Assembly: GCF_009296165.1 (NCBI RefSeq)
Contig: NZ_VUAZ01000093.1
Location: 1 to 63,826, forward strand
Length of the DNA: 63,826 bases
Reading direction: 5' to 3'
Source: Pseudomonas kitaguniensis
GTDB taxonomy: Bacteria; Pseudomonadota; Gammaproteobacteria; Pseudomonadales; Pseudomonadaceae
How positions within the stretch are numbered: position 1 is the stretch's first letter; each line of letters starts with the position of its first letter. Below the pieces are notes generated by a model that made no database searches, was not told the origin of the DNA, and saw only the letters and a list, made by a program, of their open reading frames with translations. A program made the position numbers and the translations under genes. Below are positions 8,005 through 16,078 of the stretch, in pieces.

Positions 8005-9273
8005 ATGCGCTCCGCTCTACTGATTTGCAGCCTGCTGGGCGTATTCATCGCCGCCTGGCTGAGCCATCCGCCCCACGTGCTGGCACCCTTTGCCCAGGCG
8101 AGCCCGAACACCTCGAAGGTGGCGGCCGCGCCGCAATACACCAGCCGCTTTGTGTCTTCCGAGCTCACCGACTTTGTGCATTCTTCGTCCGTCACGGCGC
8201 TGCCCGGCGGCGACTTAATGGCGGTGTGGTTTGCAGGCTCGCGCGAAGGCGCCGCCGATGTGCAGGTGCGCACCGCGCGGTTTGATGCAAGCAGTGCCGA
8301 ATGGGGCGCCGAACAGGTGCTGGCCACGCGCGAAAGTACCCGCGACGGCACCCAGCGCTACATTCGCAAACTCGGTAACCCGGTGATTGCGCTGGGGCCA
8401 GATAAACGCCTGTGGCTGTTTTATGTGTCGGTGTCGGTCGGCGGCTGGGCCACCAGTGCGATCAACGTGATGGTCTCCGAAGACCTCGGCGCGAACTGGA
8501 CCGCACCGAGGCAACTGGTGACGTCGCCGTTCTTCAATATCAGCACGTTGGTGCGCGCCGCGCCGGTGTTCCACGCTGACGGCTCGATCGGCTTGCCGGT
8601 GTACCACGAGTTGATGGGCAAGTTTGCCGAGTACCTGTACTTGAGCCCCGACGGTGCGGTGATCGACAAATTCCGCATCAGCCGCGGTAAAAACTCGCTG
8701 CAACCGACCATCGTGCCGCTGGACGGCCAACGCGCCGTGGCGATGTTGCGCTACGCCGGCGAAACCCATCACCGCGTGCTTGCCAGCCGCACCGAAGATG
8801 CCGGGCAAACCTGGAGCGAGCCCTACCCGCTGGAGCCGGCCAACCCCAACTCATCGCTGGCCGCGGTGGCCACCCAGGATGACGGTTTGCTGGTGGCCCT
8901 CAACGACCTGCAAGACGGCCGTTTCAAGCTCAGCCTTTATGGCACCGACGCCCGGTTCAGCCAGTGGCGCACGGTGGTGGAGCTGGACCAATCGCCCGAC
9001 CCGCTTGGCCAACCGTTTTCGCCCCAGGCTTACAAAGAAATTATCGGCGAAGGCTTTCGCGCCTCCAGTGGCGCCAAACGCTTGCCGCTGGAACAGCGCT
9101 TTCTGAGCAACCTGGACTACCGCGTATGCAAACCGCGTGGCTGTGATTTCGAGTACGAGTACCCGTACTTCAGCCGCAGCCCGGACGGTATGTACCACTT
9201 GGTGTACTCGTGGAATAACACCTTTATCAAACATGTCAGCTTCAACGAAGCCTGGCTGGAGGAGCGCTTGTGA
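8005..9273 (+). CDS. Sialidase-family (BNR repeat) exported protein
   Basis: A 422-residue protein with an N-terminal hydrophobic signal (LLICSLLGVFIAAWL) and a beta-propeller body. BNR/Asp-box-like elements are seen in SEDLGANWTAPR and TEDAGQTWSEP. This family is called exo-alpha-sialidase or neuraminidase-like, but true sialidase activity has not been shown for many members. The ATG at 8005 has CAGG about 6 bases upstream; an ATG at 7966 inside the cytochrome gene is less likely. The stop is coupled to the next gene (TGATG). Confidence 0.8.
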   Translation: MRSALLICSLLGVFIAAWLSHPPHVLAPFAQASPNTSKVAAAPQYTSRFVSSELTDFVHSSSVTALPGGDLMAVWFAGSREGAADVQVRTARFDASSAEWGAEQVLATRESTRDGTQRYIRKLGNPVIALGPDKRLWLFYVSVSVGGWATSAINVMVSEDLGANWTAPRQLVTSPFFNISTLVRAAPVFHADGSIGLPVYHELMGKFAEYLYLSPDGAVIDKFRISRGKNSLQPTIVPLDGQRAVAMLRYAGETHHRVLASRTEDAGQTWSEPYPLEPANPNSSLAAVATQDDGLLVALNDLQDGRFKLSLYGTDARFSQWRTVVELDQSPDPLGQPFSPQAYKEIIGEGFRASSGAKRLPLEQRFLSNLDYRVCKPRGCDFEYEYPYFSRSPDGMYHLVYSWNNTFIKHVSFNEAWLEERL

Positions 9274-9884
9274 TGACGGCCTTCTGGCAAGCCCATTTGA
9301 GTTTTGTACTGCTGGGGTTTGTGCTCTTAAGCCTGTTTCGATTTACCGCACCGTGGCGGCCGTGGTTGTTGCCGATGTTGGTGGCGGTGAGTTTTATCCC
9401 GGTCAATGAGCTGCCCGTGGCGGCGTATGTACGCAGCTTTACCGATGACCTGGCCATCAGCACGTTGGTGTTGTTGGCGTGGGTGGCGTTGTGCAGGTTA
9501 GGCGTGGTGCAGCCGCTTGGGCGCACACATCAAGTGCAAATGTTGCTGCTGTTTGGCGCGCTGAGCCTTGTGCTGTACCCGGCCACGATGGGGCTGACGT
9601 ATGTCGACCCTTACCGTTGGGGCTTCAACCCCAGGCCGATGATTGTGCTGGTGGGCGCAGTGGCGTTGCTGATGCTGTGGCTGCGTAACGCGCTGGCGGT
9701 GTGGATGTTGGCAATCGGCACGTTGGCGTTCGCGCTGCGGCTCAAAGCCTCGGAAAACTACTGGGACTACCTGGTCGATCCGCTGCTGGTGGTTTACTGC
9801 GTCATCGCCGGATTAATGCAACTCAACCTGTGGGAGCGGGCTTGCTCGCGATGGCGGTCTACCCGCAAAAAAATGCAGTGCTGA
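9273..9884 (+). CDS. Integral membrane protein of the sialidase/LTA-synthase operon
   Basis: A 203-residue protein with about six hydrophobic segments. The family has no named function that I know. It starts at the ATG overlapping the previous stop, with GGAGGAG in front. The last 20 codons are encoded by a REP palindrome (9828-9857), which gives the tail LWERACSRWRS. That tail is therefore probably not ancestral, and the original gene may have ended earlier. It sits between a sialidase-like protein and a sulfatase-type transferase, so an envelope-glycan role is plausible. Confidence 0.7.
   Translation: MTAFWQAHLSFVLLGFVLLSLFRFTAPWRPWLLPMLVAVSFIPVNELPVAAYVRSFTDDLAISTLVLLAWVALCRLGVVQPLGRTHQVQMLLLFGALSLVLYPATMGLTYVDPYRWGFNPRPMIVLVGAVALLMLWLRNALAVWMLAIGTLAFALRLKASENYWDYLVDPLLVVYCVIAGLMQLNLWERACSRWRSTRKKMQC
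9828..9857. repeat. REP element inside a coding end
   Basis: CTGTGGGAGCGGGCTTGCTCGCGATGGCGG is the canonical P. fluorescens REP type. It overlaps the 3-prime end of the membrane protein gene at 9273-9884. Confidence 0.85.
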
Positions 9885-9939
9885 CACACCGCAATCACAG
9901 GTGTCTTGTGGGATTTATGAAATTGAACAGAGGTTAATA

Positions 9940-11961
9940 ATGGGTGCGTTGCAATCGCGTCGCCTGCGCTACGGCGTGGGGGCCATCGGGCTGGTGTTTG
10001 TGTTACTCGCGGCGTTGCGGCTGGTGTTTGTGCTGGCTTTTTCCGGCCTCGACTTAAACACCCCGGCACTCCTGGAAACCGTGGGCATCGGCCTGCGTTT
10101 CGACCTGCGCCTGGCGGTGTTGATCCTGCTGCCGCTGGCCGTACTCGCGTGGCTGCCGCGCTGGAACCTGACCACCCTGCCCGCGCTGCGTTGGCTGGCA
10201 CGCGGCTATTTGGTGGTGGCATTGGCCGTGGTCGGCCTGGTGTACATCATCGACTTCGGCCATTACGCCTACCTCGGCGTACGCCTCAACGCGACGGTGT
10301 TGCGCTACCTGCAAGACGCGCAGATTTCTCAACAGATGGTCTGGGAAACCTACCCGGTGCTGTGGATAACCGCCTGTTGGCTGGCAGCGGTGGCGCTGTG
10401 GGTGTGGGCGTTGGTGTGCCTGGAGCGCTTGACCCTCGACCGTGAACCCACCGCGAGCAGCAAGTGGGCGCTGGCCTCGGTGGCCGTGGTGGGCGTGGTC
10501 GCCGTGCTGCTGGCGCTGCTCGGTCGCGTCGCCAACCTGAACCTGGAGAACCCGGTGCCGCTGCGCTGGAGCGATGCGTTCTTTTCCGGCAATACCCAAG
10601 TCGCCGCCGTGGGCCTGAACCCGGTGCTGTTTTTGTACGACACGTTCAAGGTCGGCCAATCGCAGTTCGATGAAACCCAGGTGCGCGCACATTACCCGCA
10701 AGTGGCGCAGTACTTGGGTGTTGATAAACCCGACCCCCAGCAACTGAATTTCATACGTGAACAAGGTGTACAGCCTTATCGGCTGCCGGGTGATCGCCCA
10801 CCCAATGTGATCTTCGTGATGCTCGAATCGCTCGGCACCAGCGCCGTCGGCGCCTACGGCAACCCGCTGAACCCTACGCCGAACCTGGACCAACTGGCGA
10901 CGCAAAGCTGGTTCTTCAAACACTTTTATGTGCCCGTCACCGGCACCGCCAAAACCGTGTGGGCCAGCCTCACCGGCGTGCCCGATGTGACGCGCCAGGA
11001 GACCGCCACGCGCAACCCGCTGATCACGCGGCAACACACGCTGGTGAACGCGTTCGAGGGTTACCAGAAGTTCTACATGATCAACGGCAACGCCGGCTGG
11101 GCGAATATCAACGCTTTGATCCGCCAGAGCATCGACGGCGTGCAACTGTTTGAGGAAAGCTACTGGCGCTCACCACGGGTCGACGTATGGGGCATTTCTG
11201 ACCTGGACCTGTTCAAGGAAGGTGATCAACTGCTGCGCGCCGTGCCCAAAAACCAGCCGTTCTTCGCCTACCTGCAAACCTCCGGCAACCATCGCCCGTT
11301 CACCATCCCCAAGCAAAACGATGGTTTTGAGGTGCGCAACGTGACCCTGGAGCAAGCACAGGAAGCCGGCTCGCGCAGCGTCGAGCAATACAACGCGGTG
11401 CGCCTGCTGGACTTCAACATCGGCCGTTTAATGGAAATCGCCAAGGCCGGCGGCTATTACGACAACACTATTTTCGTGTTTTTCGGCGACCACAACACGC
11501 GCATCAGCCAGATCCCGCACATGCTGCCCGCCTTTGAACAATTGGGCCTTGAAAGCAACAACGTGCCGCTGTTGATCCATGCCCCTGGCCTGCAACCTCG
11601 GGTGATTGAAGAGGCCGTGGGCCTGGCGGATTTGCTGCCGACGGTAGCGGGCATGGCCGGCGTGCCGTTTCGCAATGGCGCGATGGGCCGCGACATTCAG
11701 CAACCGGCGCCGGAAGGCGAGCGCATGGTGCCGTTGGTGTTGCACGAAGGCACGTTCCCGATAATCGGCGGCGTGACCCAGGACTTTTTGCTGCAGATGC
11801 AGCACGACGGCAGTTCGCCGACGCTGCATGACCTGGCCTCGCAAACCCCGCGCGAGGACGTGGCCGAGCAGCACCCGCAAGAGTTTCAGCGCCTGCAGGG
11901 GCTGACGCGCGGGCTGCATGAGAGTGCGCGGTTGATGCTGTTCAAGAATGTGCGCGAATGA
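9940..11961 (+). CDS. LTA-synthase-family sulfatase/phosphoglycerol transferase
   Basis: A 673-residue inner-membrane protein. About five transmembrane helices in the first 220 residues are followed by a periplasmic alkaline-phosphatase-fold domain. Metal and nucleophile motifs are visible: VIFVMLESLGTSAVGAYGN, the region GTAKTVWASLTG with a candidate Thr nucleophile, and VFFGDHNTR near the end. In Gram-negative bacteria such proteins move phosphoglycerol or phosphoethanolamine onto periplasmic glucans or lipids. The start at 9940 has AGAGG in front. It lies last in the sialidase-like operon. Confidence 0.85.
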   Translation: MGALQSRRLRYGVGAIGLVFVLLAALRLVFVLAFSGLDLNTPALLETVGIGLRFDLRLAVLILLPLAVLAWLPRWNLTTLPALRWLARGYLVVALAVVGLVYIIDFGHYAYLGVRLNATVLRYLQDAQISQQMVWETYPVLWITACWLAAVALWVWALVCLERLTLDREPTASSKWALASVAVVGVVAVLLALLGRVANLNLENPVPLRWSDAFFSGNTQVAAVGLNPVLFLYDTFKVGQSQFDETQVRAHYPQVAQYLGVDKPDPQQLNFIREQGVQPYRLPGDRPPNVIFVMLESLGTSAVGAYGNPLNPTPNLDQLATQSWFFKHFYVPVTGTAKTVWASLTGVPDVTRQETATRNPLITRQHTLVNAFEGYQKFYMINGNAGWANINALIRQSIDGVQLFEESYWRSPRVDVWGISDLDLFKEGDQLLRAVPKNQPFFAYLQTSGNHRPFTIPKQNDGFEVRNVTLEQAQEAGSRSVEQYNAVRLLDFNIGRLMEIAKAGGYYDNTIFVFFGDHNTRISQIPHMLPAFEQLGLESNNVPLLIHAPGLQPRVIEEAVGLADLLPTVAGMAGVPFRNGAMGRDIQQPAPEGERMVPLVLHEGTFPIIGGVTQDFLLQMQHDGSSPTLHDLASQTPREDVAEQHPQEFQRLQGLTRGLHESARLMLFKNVRE

Positions 11962-12348
11962 TTATTTGGGCTGGAAGGTTTCGAGGTACGCCAGGATGTT
12001 TTCGATCTTTTCCGGGTCGCTGATGCCCCAGAAGATCATGCGCGTGCCGCTGACCACTTTTTTCGGCGCCTCGATATAGGCGGCGAGCTTGTCGCGCGTC
12101 CAGACCACGCCGGAGTTTTTCATCGCGTCGGAGTATTGATAGTCGGGCGTGGTGCCAGCAGGTCGGCCGATAATGCCGTTGAGTTCGGGGCCAAAGCCGC
12201 CGCGCGCGCCTTCGCCGACGCTGTGGCAACCGCCGCAGGTCTTGGTGAACAACTTGCCGCCCGCCTCGGCATCGCCTGCCGCGATAGCCGTGGCGCAGTT
12301 GAGGGTGATGTTGAAGATGACAGCAAGGCTCAATAAAGCGTATTTCAT
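11962..12348 (-). CDS. Class I c-type cytochrome
   Basis: A 128-residue periplasmic cytochrome. A signal peptide (1-23) is followed by one heme site, CGGCH, and by a distal Met candidate in TRMIFWGISDPEKIENILAYL. The GPELNGIIGRPAG segment is typical of mitochondrial-type cytochrome c families. The ATG at 12348 gives the signal peptide and is preceded by GGAG. It abuts the convergent LTA-synthase-like gene with no spacer. Confidence 0.9.
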   Translation of the reverse strand: MKYALLSLAVIFNITLNCATAIAAGDAEAGGKLFTKTCGGCHSVGEGARGGFGPELNGIIGRPAGTTPDYQYSDAMKNSGVVWTRDKLAAYIEAPKKVVSGTRMIFWGISDPEKIENILAYLETFQPK

Positions 12349-12526
12349 GGGGGACTCCACAGCGGGTGTTACTGACGATTATGCCTGTTTGTCAGGCCTG
12401 CATGCGCCGTGACGATGCACAACCCAGGCCCTCTAAATGACCACCCATCGCCTGGAACATATTCAATCGAACCTAACCCCGCACGCCCCACTCCACCTAA
12501 CTGAACCCTGATGGTGGAGAAGGATC

Positions 12527-12907
12527 ATGGCTCAGCCATCGATTTTAGTGCTGGAAGACGACGAGATCATTCGCTCGTTAATGGTAAATGTGCTGGAGGA
12601 GCTGGGTGCGCAGGTCACGTCCTTTCCGTCGGCGGATGAAGGCATGATCTATCTGGAGCGCGGCGATGACCCGGTCGACCTGATTGTCAGTGATATTCAG
12701 ATGCCGGGGTTGCTCAACGGCTATGATTTGAGCAGAGTAGTGGCGCATCGCTGGCCATCGATGCCGGTGGTGCTGACCTCCGGCAATGCCAAGCTCGCGG
12801 CGCAACTGGGCAGTTCCGTGCGGTTTTTGCCCAAGCCGTGGAGTACTGAACATCTGGTTGAGTGCGTACAAACGGCCCTGACCCAACAGGGCTCGTCGCT
12901 GCATTGA
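12527..12907 (+). CDS. Stand-alone response regulator receiver
   Basis: A 126-residue single-domain receiver with no output domain. EDDE at 10-13, the phosphoacceptor Asp56 in LIVSDIQMPGLLNGYD, the Thr/Ser switch in VVLTSGN and Lys in FLPKPW are all present. It is upstream of bphO-bphP by 195 bases, with a hairpin between (12905-12923). It could be the partner of the bacteriophytochrome kinase, but classical BphR genes are usually directly linked, so this is only suggestive. Confidence 0.88.
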   Translation: MAQPSILVLEDDEIIRSLMVNVLEELGAQVTSFPSADEGMIYLERGDDPVDLIVSDIQMPGLLNGYDLSRVVAHRWPSMPVVLTSGNAKLAAQLGSSVRFLPKPWSTEHLVECVQTALTQQGSSLH

Positions 12908-13102
12908 TGTCGTAGCGACATCAGTCAAACCGACCGGGTGGGACGGCTTTGTGGCCATTACGTACGCCAGGTGCGACTTTTCTGATTCGCCGGTCAGCCT
13001 TTTCGCTTTATGCGCACGGTCGGCCGCAATGAGTTGTGTAGAATCGGCGCCTGTTTACTCGCGTCATTCATGGCCGAAAGGCCCACAGTTCGAGCGTATT
13101 GA

Positions 13103-13717
13103 ATGCATTCACAGGCCCTTGAGGTTGGTGCGCCGTCATTGTTGGAATCGCTGCGCACAGGCACCGGCCTGCTGCACGTAGCGCTGGAAAAACGCCTGCC
13201 GTTTTTTTCCGAGCAGTTGGATGCTGATTGGTACCGGCGCTTGATCCAGGCGTATTACGGGTTCTATCGGCCGATGGAGACGGCGCTGTTTGACAGTGGC
13301 TTGATCCCGAATGGATTTGACAGCGTTTTGCGTGTGAAAACCCCCACGTTGGTCAACGACCTGCACGCCCTCGGCTTGAATGACACGGCCATCCGCGCCC
13401 TGCCCCGTTGCTGCGAACTGCCGACCTTGGCCACTCCCGCCGCCTGCCTTGGCGCCCTGTATGTGCTGGAAGGCGCGACATTGGGTGGCCAGGTGCTGCG
13501 CCGCGAAATGGCCCGACGCCTGGACCTCGACGCGGATAACGGCGGCGCATTTCTCAACGTGTACGGCGCCGAGACCGGTCGCCGCTGGAAAGACTTTCTC
13601 GATTACCTGGGCCGCCAGCCACTGAGCACGGCCGCCAATCAGCGCGCGGTGATGGCGGCGTGTGCAACGTTCAGTTGCTTTGAGCAATGGCTGGCCAGCC
13701 AGGAGGTACTGCTATGA
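13103..13717 (+). CDS. bphO: Biliverdin-producing heme oxygenase BphO
   Basis: A 204-residue heme oxygenase that opens heme to biliverdin, the chromophore of the bacteriophytochrome encoded next. The proximal heme ligand is His25 in GTGLLHVALEKRLPF, and the conserved glycine-rich distal helix reads VLEGATLGGQVLRREM. The last codons overlap the bphP start (ATGA), which couples chromophore and apoprotein synthesis. The start has only a weak ribosome site. Confidence 0.92.
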   Translation: MHSQALEVGAPSLLESLRTGTGLLHVALEKRLPFFSEQLDADWYRRLIQAYYGFYRPMETALFDSGLIPNGFDSVLRVKTPTLVNDLHALGLNDTAIRALPRCCELPTLATPAACLGALYVLEGATLGGQVLRREMARRLDLDADNGGAFLNVYGAETGRRWKDFLDYLGRQPLSTAANQRAVMAACATFSCFEQWLASQEVLL

Positions 13718-15957
13718 AACCCGAGAATTTTGACGCGCTGCTTGCCAACTGTGCCGACGAACCCATTCGCTTCCCGGGGGCGATTCAGCCTCACGGTGTG
13801 CTGCTGACGTTGTCGGAGCCTGACCTGAACATCATCCAGGTCAGCACCAACGTCGGCAGCGTGTTCAACCATGCGCCTGAAGCGCTGTTAGGCCAGCCGC
13901 TGCACACGCTGATTGGCGCAGAACACGCCCAGGCCGTGCGCGCCATGGCTGAAGACAATTGTTTTTTCGACGCGCCGCCGCTGCATGTCACGCTCAACGG
14001 TGCGCCATTCGAAGGCCTGCTGCATCGCCATCAACACGTGCTGGTGCTGGAGTTCGAACCCAGGCTCGAAGATTTCAAGCCACGCGCGCTGAATGGCCGC
14101 ATCAGTGACTTGGGCAAAATGTTGCAACGCTTGCAGTCGGCAACAACCCTGCAAGCACTCTACGAAATCAGCGTGAATGAAGTTCAGGCCATCACCGGTT
14201 ACGACCGCGTGCTGATCTATCGCTTTGAAGATGAAGGCCATGGCCAGGTGATCGCCGAAGCCTCGGCGCCGTCGATGGAGCTGTTCAACGGGCTGTTCTT
14301 TCCTGCGTCCGACATCCCCGAGCAGGCCCGCGAGCTGTATCGCACCAACTGGCTGCGCATTATCCCGAATGCTGCTTACGAGCCGGTGCCGCTGTTGCCC
14401 ACGTTGCGCCCGGACACCGGCCAGCCGCTGGATCTAAGCTTCGCGACGCTGCGCAGTGTGTCGCCGATTCACTGCCAGTACATGCAAAACATGGGCGTGC
14501 TGTCGTCCATGAGCATCTCGTTAATGAAGGGCGACAAACTCTGGGGCTTGATCAGTTGCGGCAACCGCGAGCCGTTGCTGGTACCCAATGACCTGCGCAC
14601 CGCGTGCCAAACCATCGGCCAGGTGCTGTCGTTGCAGATCAGCGCCATGGAGGCGCTGGACCTGAGCCGTCAGCGCGAAGAAAAAGTCGAGGCGCTGGCG
14701 CTGCTCGATCAGGCGATGAAAGCCTCTGAGCAAGGCGTGTTCGAGAGCCTGGCCCAGCAGCCGCAGTGGTTGATGGACCTGACCCATTCGAGCGGCGTGG
14801 CGATCATCGAAGACAAGCAACTGCACGTTTACGGCGATTGCCCACAGCCAGCGCAGATTCGCGCGCTGCACACGTGGCTGCAAGCGCGCGGCACACCGGT
14901 GTTTGCAAGCCACAACCTGGCCTCGGTGTACCCGCCCGCACTTGACTATCAGCAGGTGGCCAGTGGCGTATTGGCCATGAGTTTGCCCAAGCCGGTGGAC
15001 AACGGCGTGCTGTGGTTTCGCCCGGAAGTGAAAGAGAACATCAACTGGAGCGGTAACCCGAACAAACCGCTGGACCTGGACAATTCCGACGCCGGTATGC
15101 GCCTGCGCCCACGCACCTCGTTTGAAATCTGGAAAGTGGAAATGGCCGGCATCTCCACTCGATGGAGCCATGGCGACCTGTTTGCCGCCAACGACCTGCG
15201 CCGCTCGGCGCTGGAAAACGACTTGGCGCGCCAGGTGCTGCGCGAGCAGCAAGCGGTGCGTGCGCGTGATGAGCTGGTGGCGGTGGTGTCCCACGACCTG
15301 CGTAACCCGATGACGGTTATTTCGATGCTCTGCGGCATGATGCAAAAGACCTTCAGCTCTGAAGGCCCACACACGTCGCGGCGTATCTCATCGGCCATCG
15401 ACACCATGCAACAGGCGGCCGGGCGTATGAATGTGCTGCTGGAAGACTTGCTCGACACCTCAAAAATCGAAGCCGGGCGTTATGTGGTCAAGCCGGTGGC
15501 ACTCGACGTCAGCCATATGTTTGAAGAGGCCTATTCGTTGCTCGCGCCGCTGGCGATGGAGAAAGGCATCGAACTGTCGTTCAACGCAACACCCGGCCTG
15601 CACATCAATGCCGACCCGGAGCGTTTGTTCCAGGTGCTGTCGAACCTGGTCGGCAATGCGATCAAATTTACCCCACGCCTGGGCGCCATCGACATCAACG
15701 CGGTAAGCGACGGCGACGATGTGTTGTTTTCGGTGCGCGACTCCGGCGAAGGCATTGCGCCTGAGCAATTGCCGCATGTGTTTGAACGCTACTGGACACA
15801 GACCGAAAACAACCCCAACGGCAGCGGCTTGGGGCTTTACATCACCCAAGGCATCATCCAGGCACATGGCGGCATGATCGTTGCTGAAAGTGAGCTGGGC
15901 AAAGGCAGCGAATTCCGCTTTACCGTGCCCAAGGCGGTTGAAGGGTTGTGTACCTGA
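13714..15957 (+). CDS. bphP: Bacteriophytochrome histidine kinase BphP
   Basis: A 747-residue red/far-red photoreceptor. The N-terminal PAS region carries Cys13 (LLANCADEP), the expected biliverdin-attachment cysteine, and FPGAIQPHGVLL. The GAF domain has FPASDIPEQARELY, the DIP motif. The PHY domain spans about 310-490. The kinase has VVSHDLRNPMTVISM with the phosphoacceptor His, then NLVGNAIKFTP and GSGLGLYITQGI. The start at 13714 follows AGGAGG and overlaps bphO. It has no fused receiver. Confidence 0.95.
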   Translation: MKPENFDALLANCADEPIRFPGAIQPHGVLLTLSEPDLNIIQVSTNVGSVFNHAPEALLGQPLHTLIGAEHAQAVRAMAEDNCFFDAPPLHVTLNGAPFEGLLHRHQHVLVLEFEPRLEDFKPRALNGRISDLGKMLQRLQSATTLQALYEISVNEVQAITGYDRVLIYRFEDEGHGQVIAEASAPSMELFNGLFFPASDIPEQARELYRTNWLRIIPNAAYEPVPLLPTLRPDTGQPLDLSFATLRSVSPIHCQYMQNMGVLSSMSISLMKGDKLWGLISCGNREPLLVPNDLRTACQTIGQVLSLQISAMEALDLSRQREEKVEALALLDQAMKASEQGVFESLAQQPQWLMDLTHSSGVAIIEDKQLHVYGDCPQPAQIRALHTWLQARGTPVFASHNLASVYPPALDYQQVASGVLAMSLPKPVDNGVLWFRPEVKENINWSGNPNKPLDLDNSDAGMRLRPRTSFEIWKVEMAGISTRWSHGDLFAANDLRRSALENDLARQVLREQQAVRARDELVAVVSHDLRNPMTVISMLCGMMQKTFSSEGPHTSRRISSAIDTMQQAAGRMNVLLEDLLDTSKIEAGRYVVKPVALDVSHMFEEAYSLLAPLAMEKGIELSFNATPGLHINADPERLFQVLSNLVGNAIKFTPRLGAIDINAVSDGDDVLFSVRDSGEGIAPEQLPHVFERYWTQTENNPNGSGLGLYITQGIIQAHGGMIVAESELGKGSEFRFTVPKAVEGLCT

Positions 15958-15970
15958 TAGAGGCTGGGCT

Positions 15971-15996
15971 TGTGTGGCGAGCGGGCTTGCCACACA
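15971..15996. repeat. REP-like palindrome
   Basis: TGTGTGG and CCACACA flank a GAGCGGGCTTG core, a variant of the P. fluorescens REP. It lies just after bphP and may protect or end that transcript. Confidence 0.6.
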
Positions 15997-16078
15997 GGCC
16001 CGCCAGCCGGGGCTTAACAAAACGCTGACATCCGCTGGGTTAAGCTGGGTGCTTTATTTGCACAGAGCCGTCTTCCCT

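Noticed and set aside
10054..11145. 363-residue minus-strand frame inside the LTA-synthase-like gene
   Set aside because: Antisense shadow, low-complexity Gln/His/Arg content.
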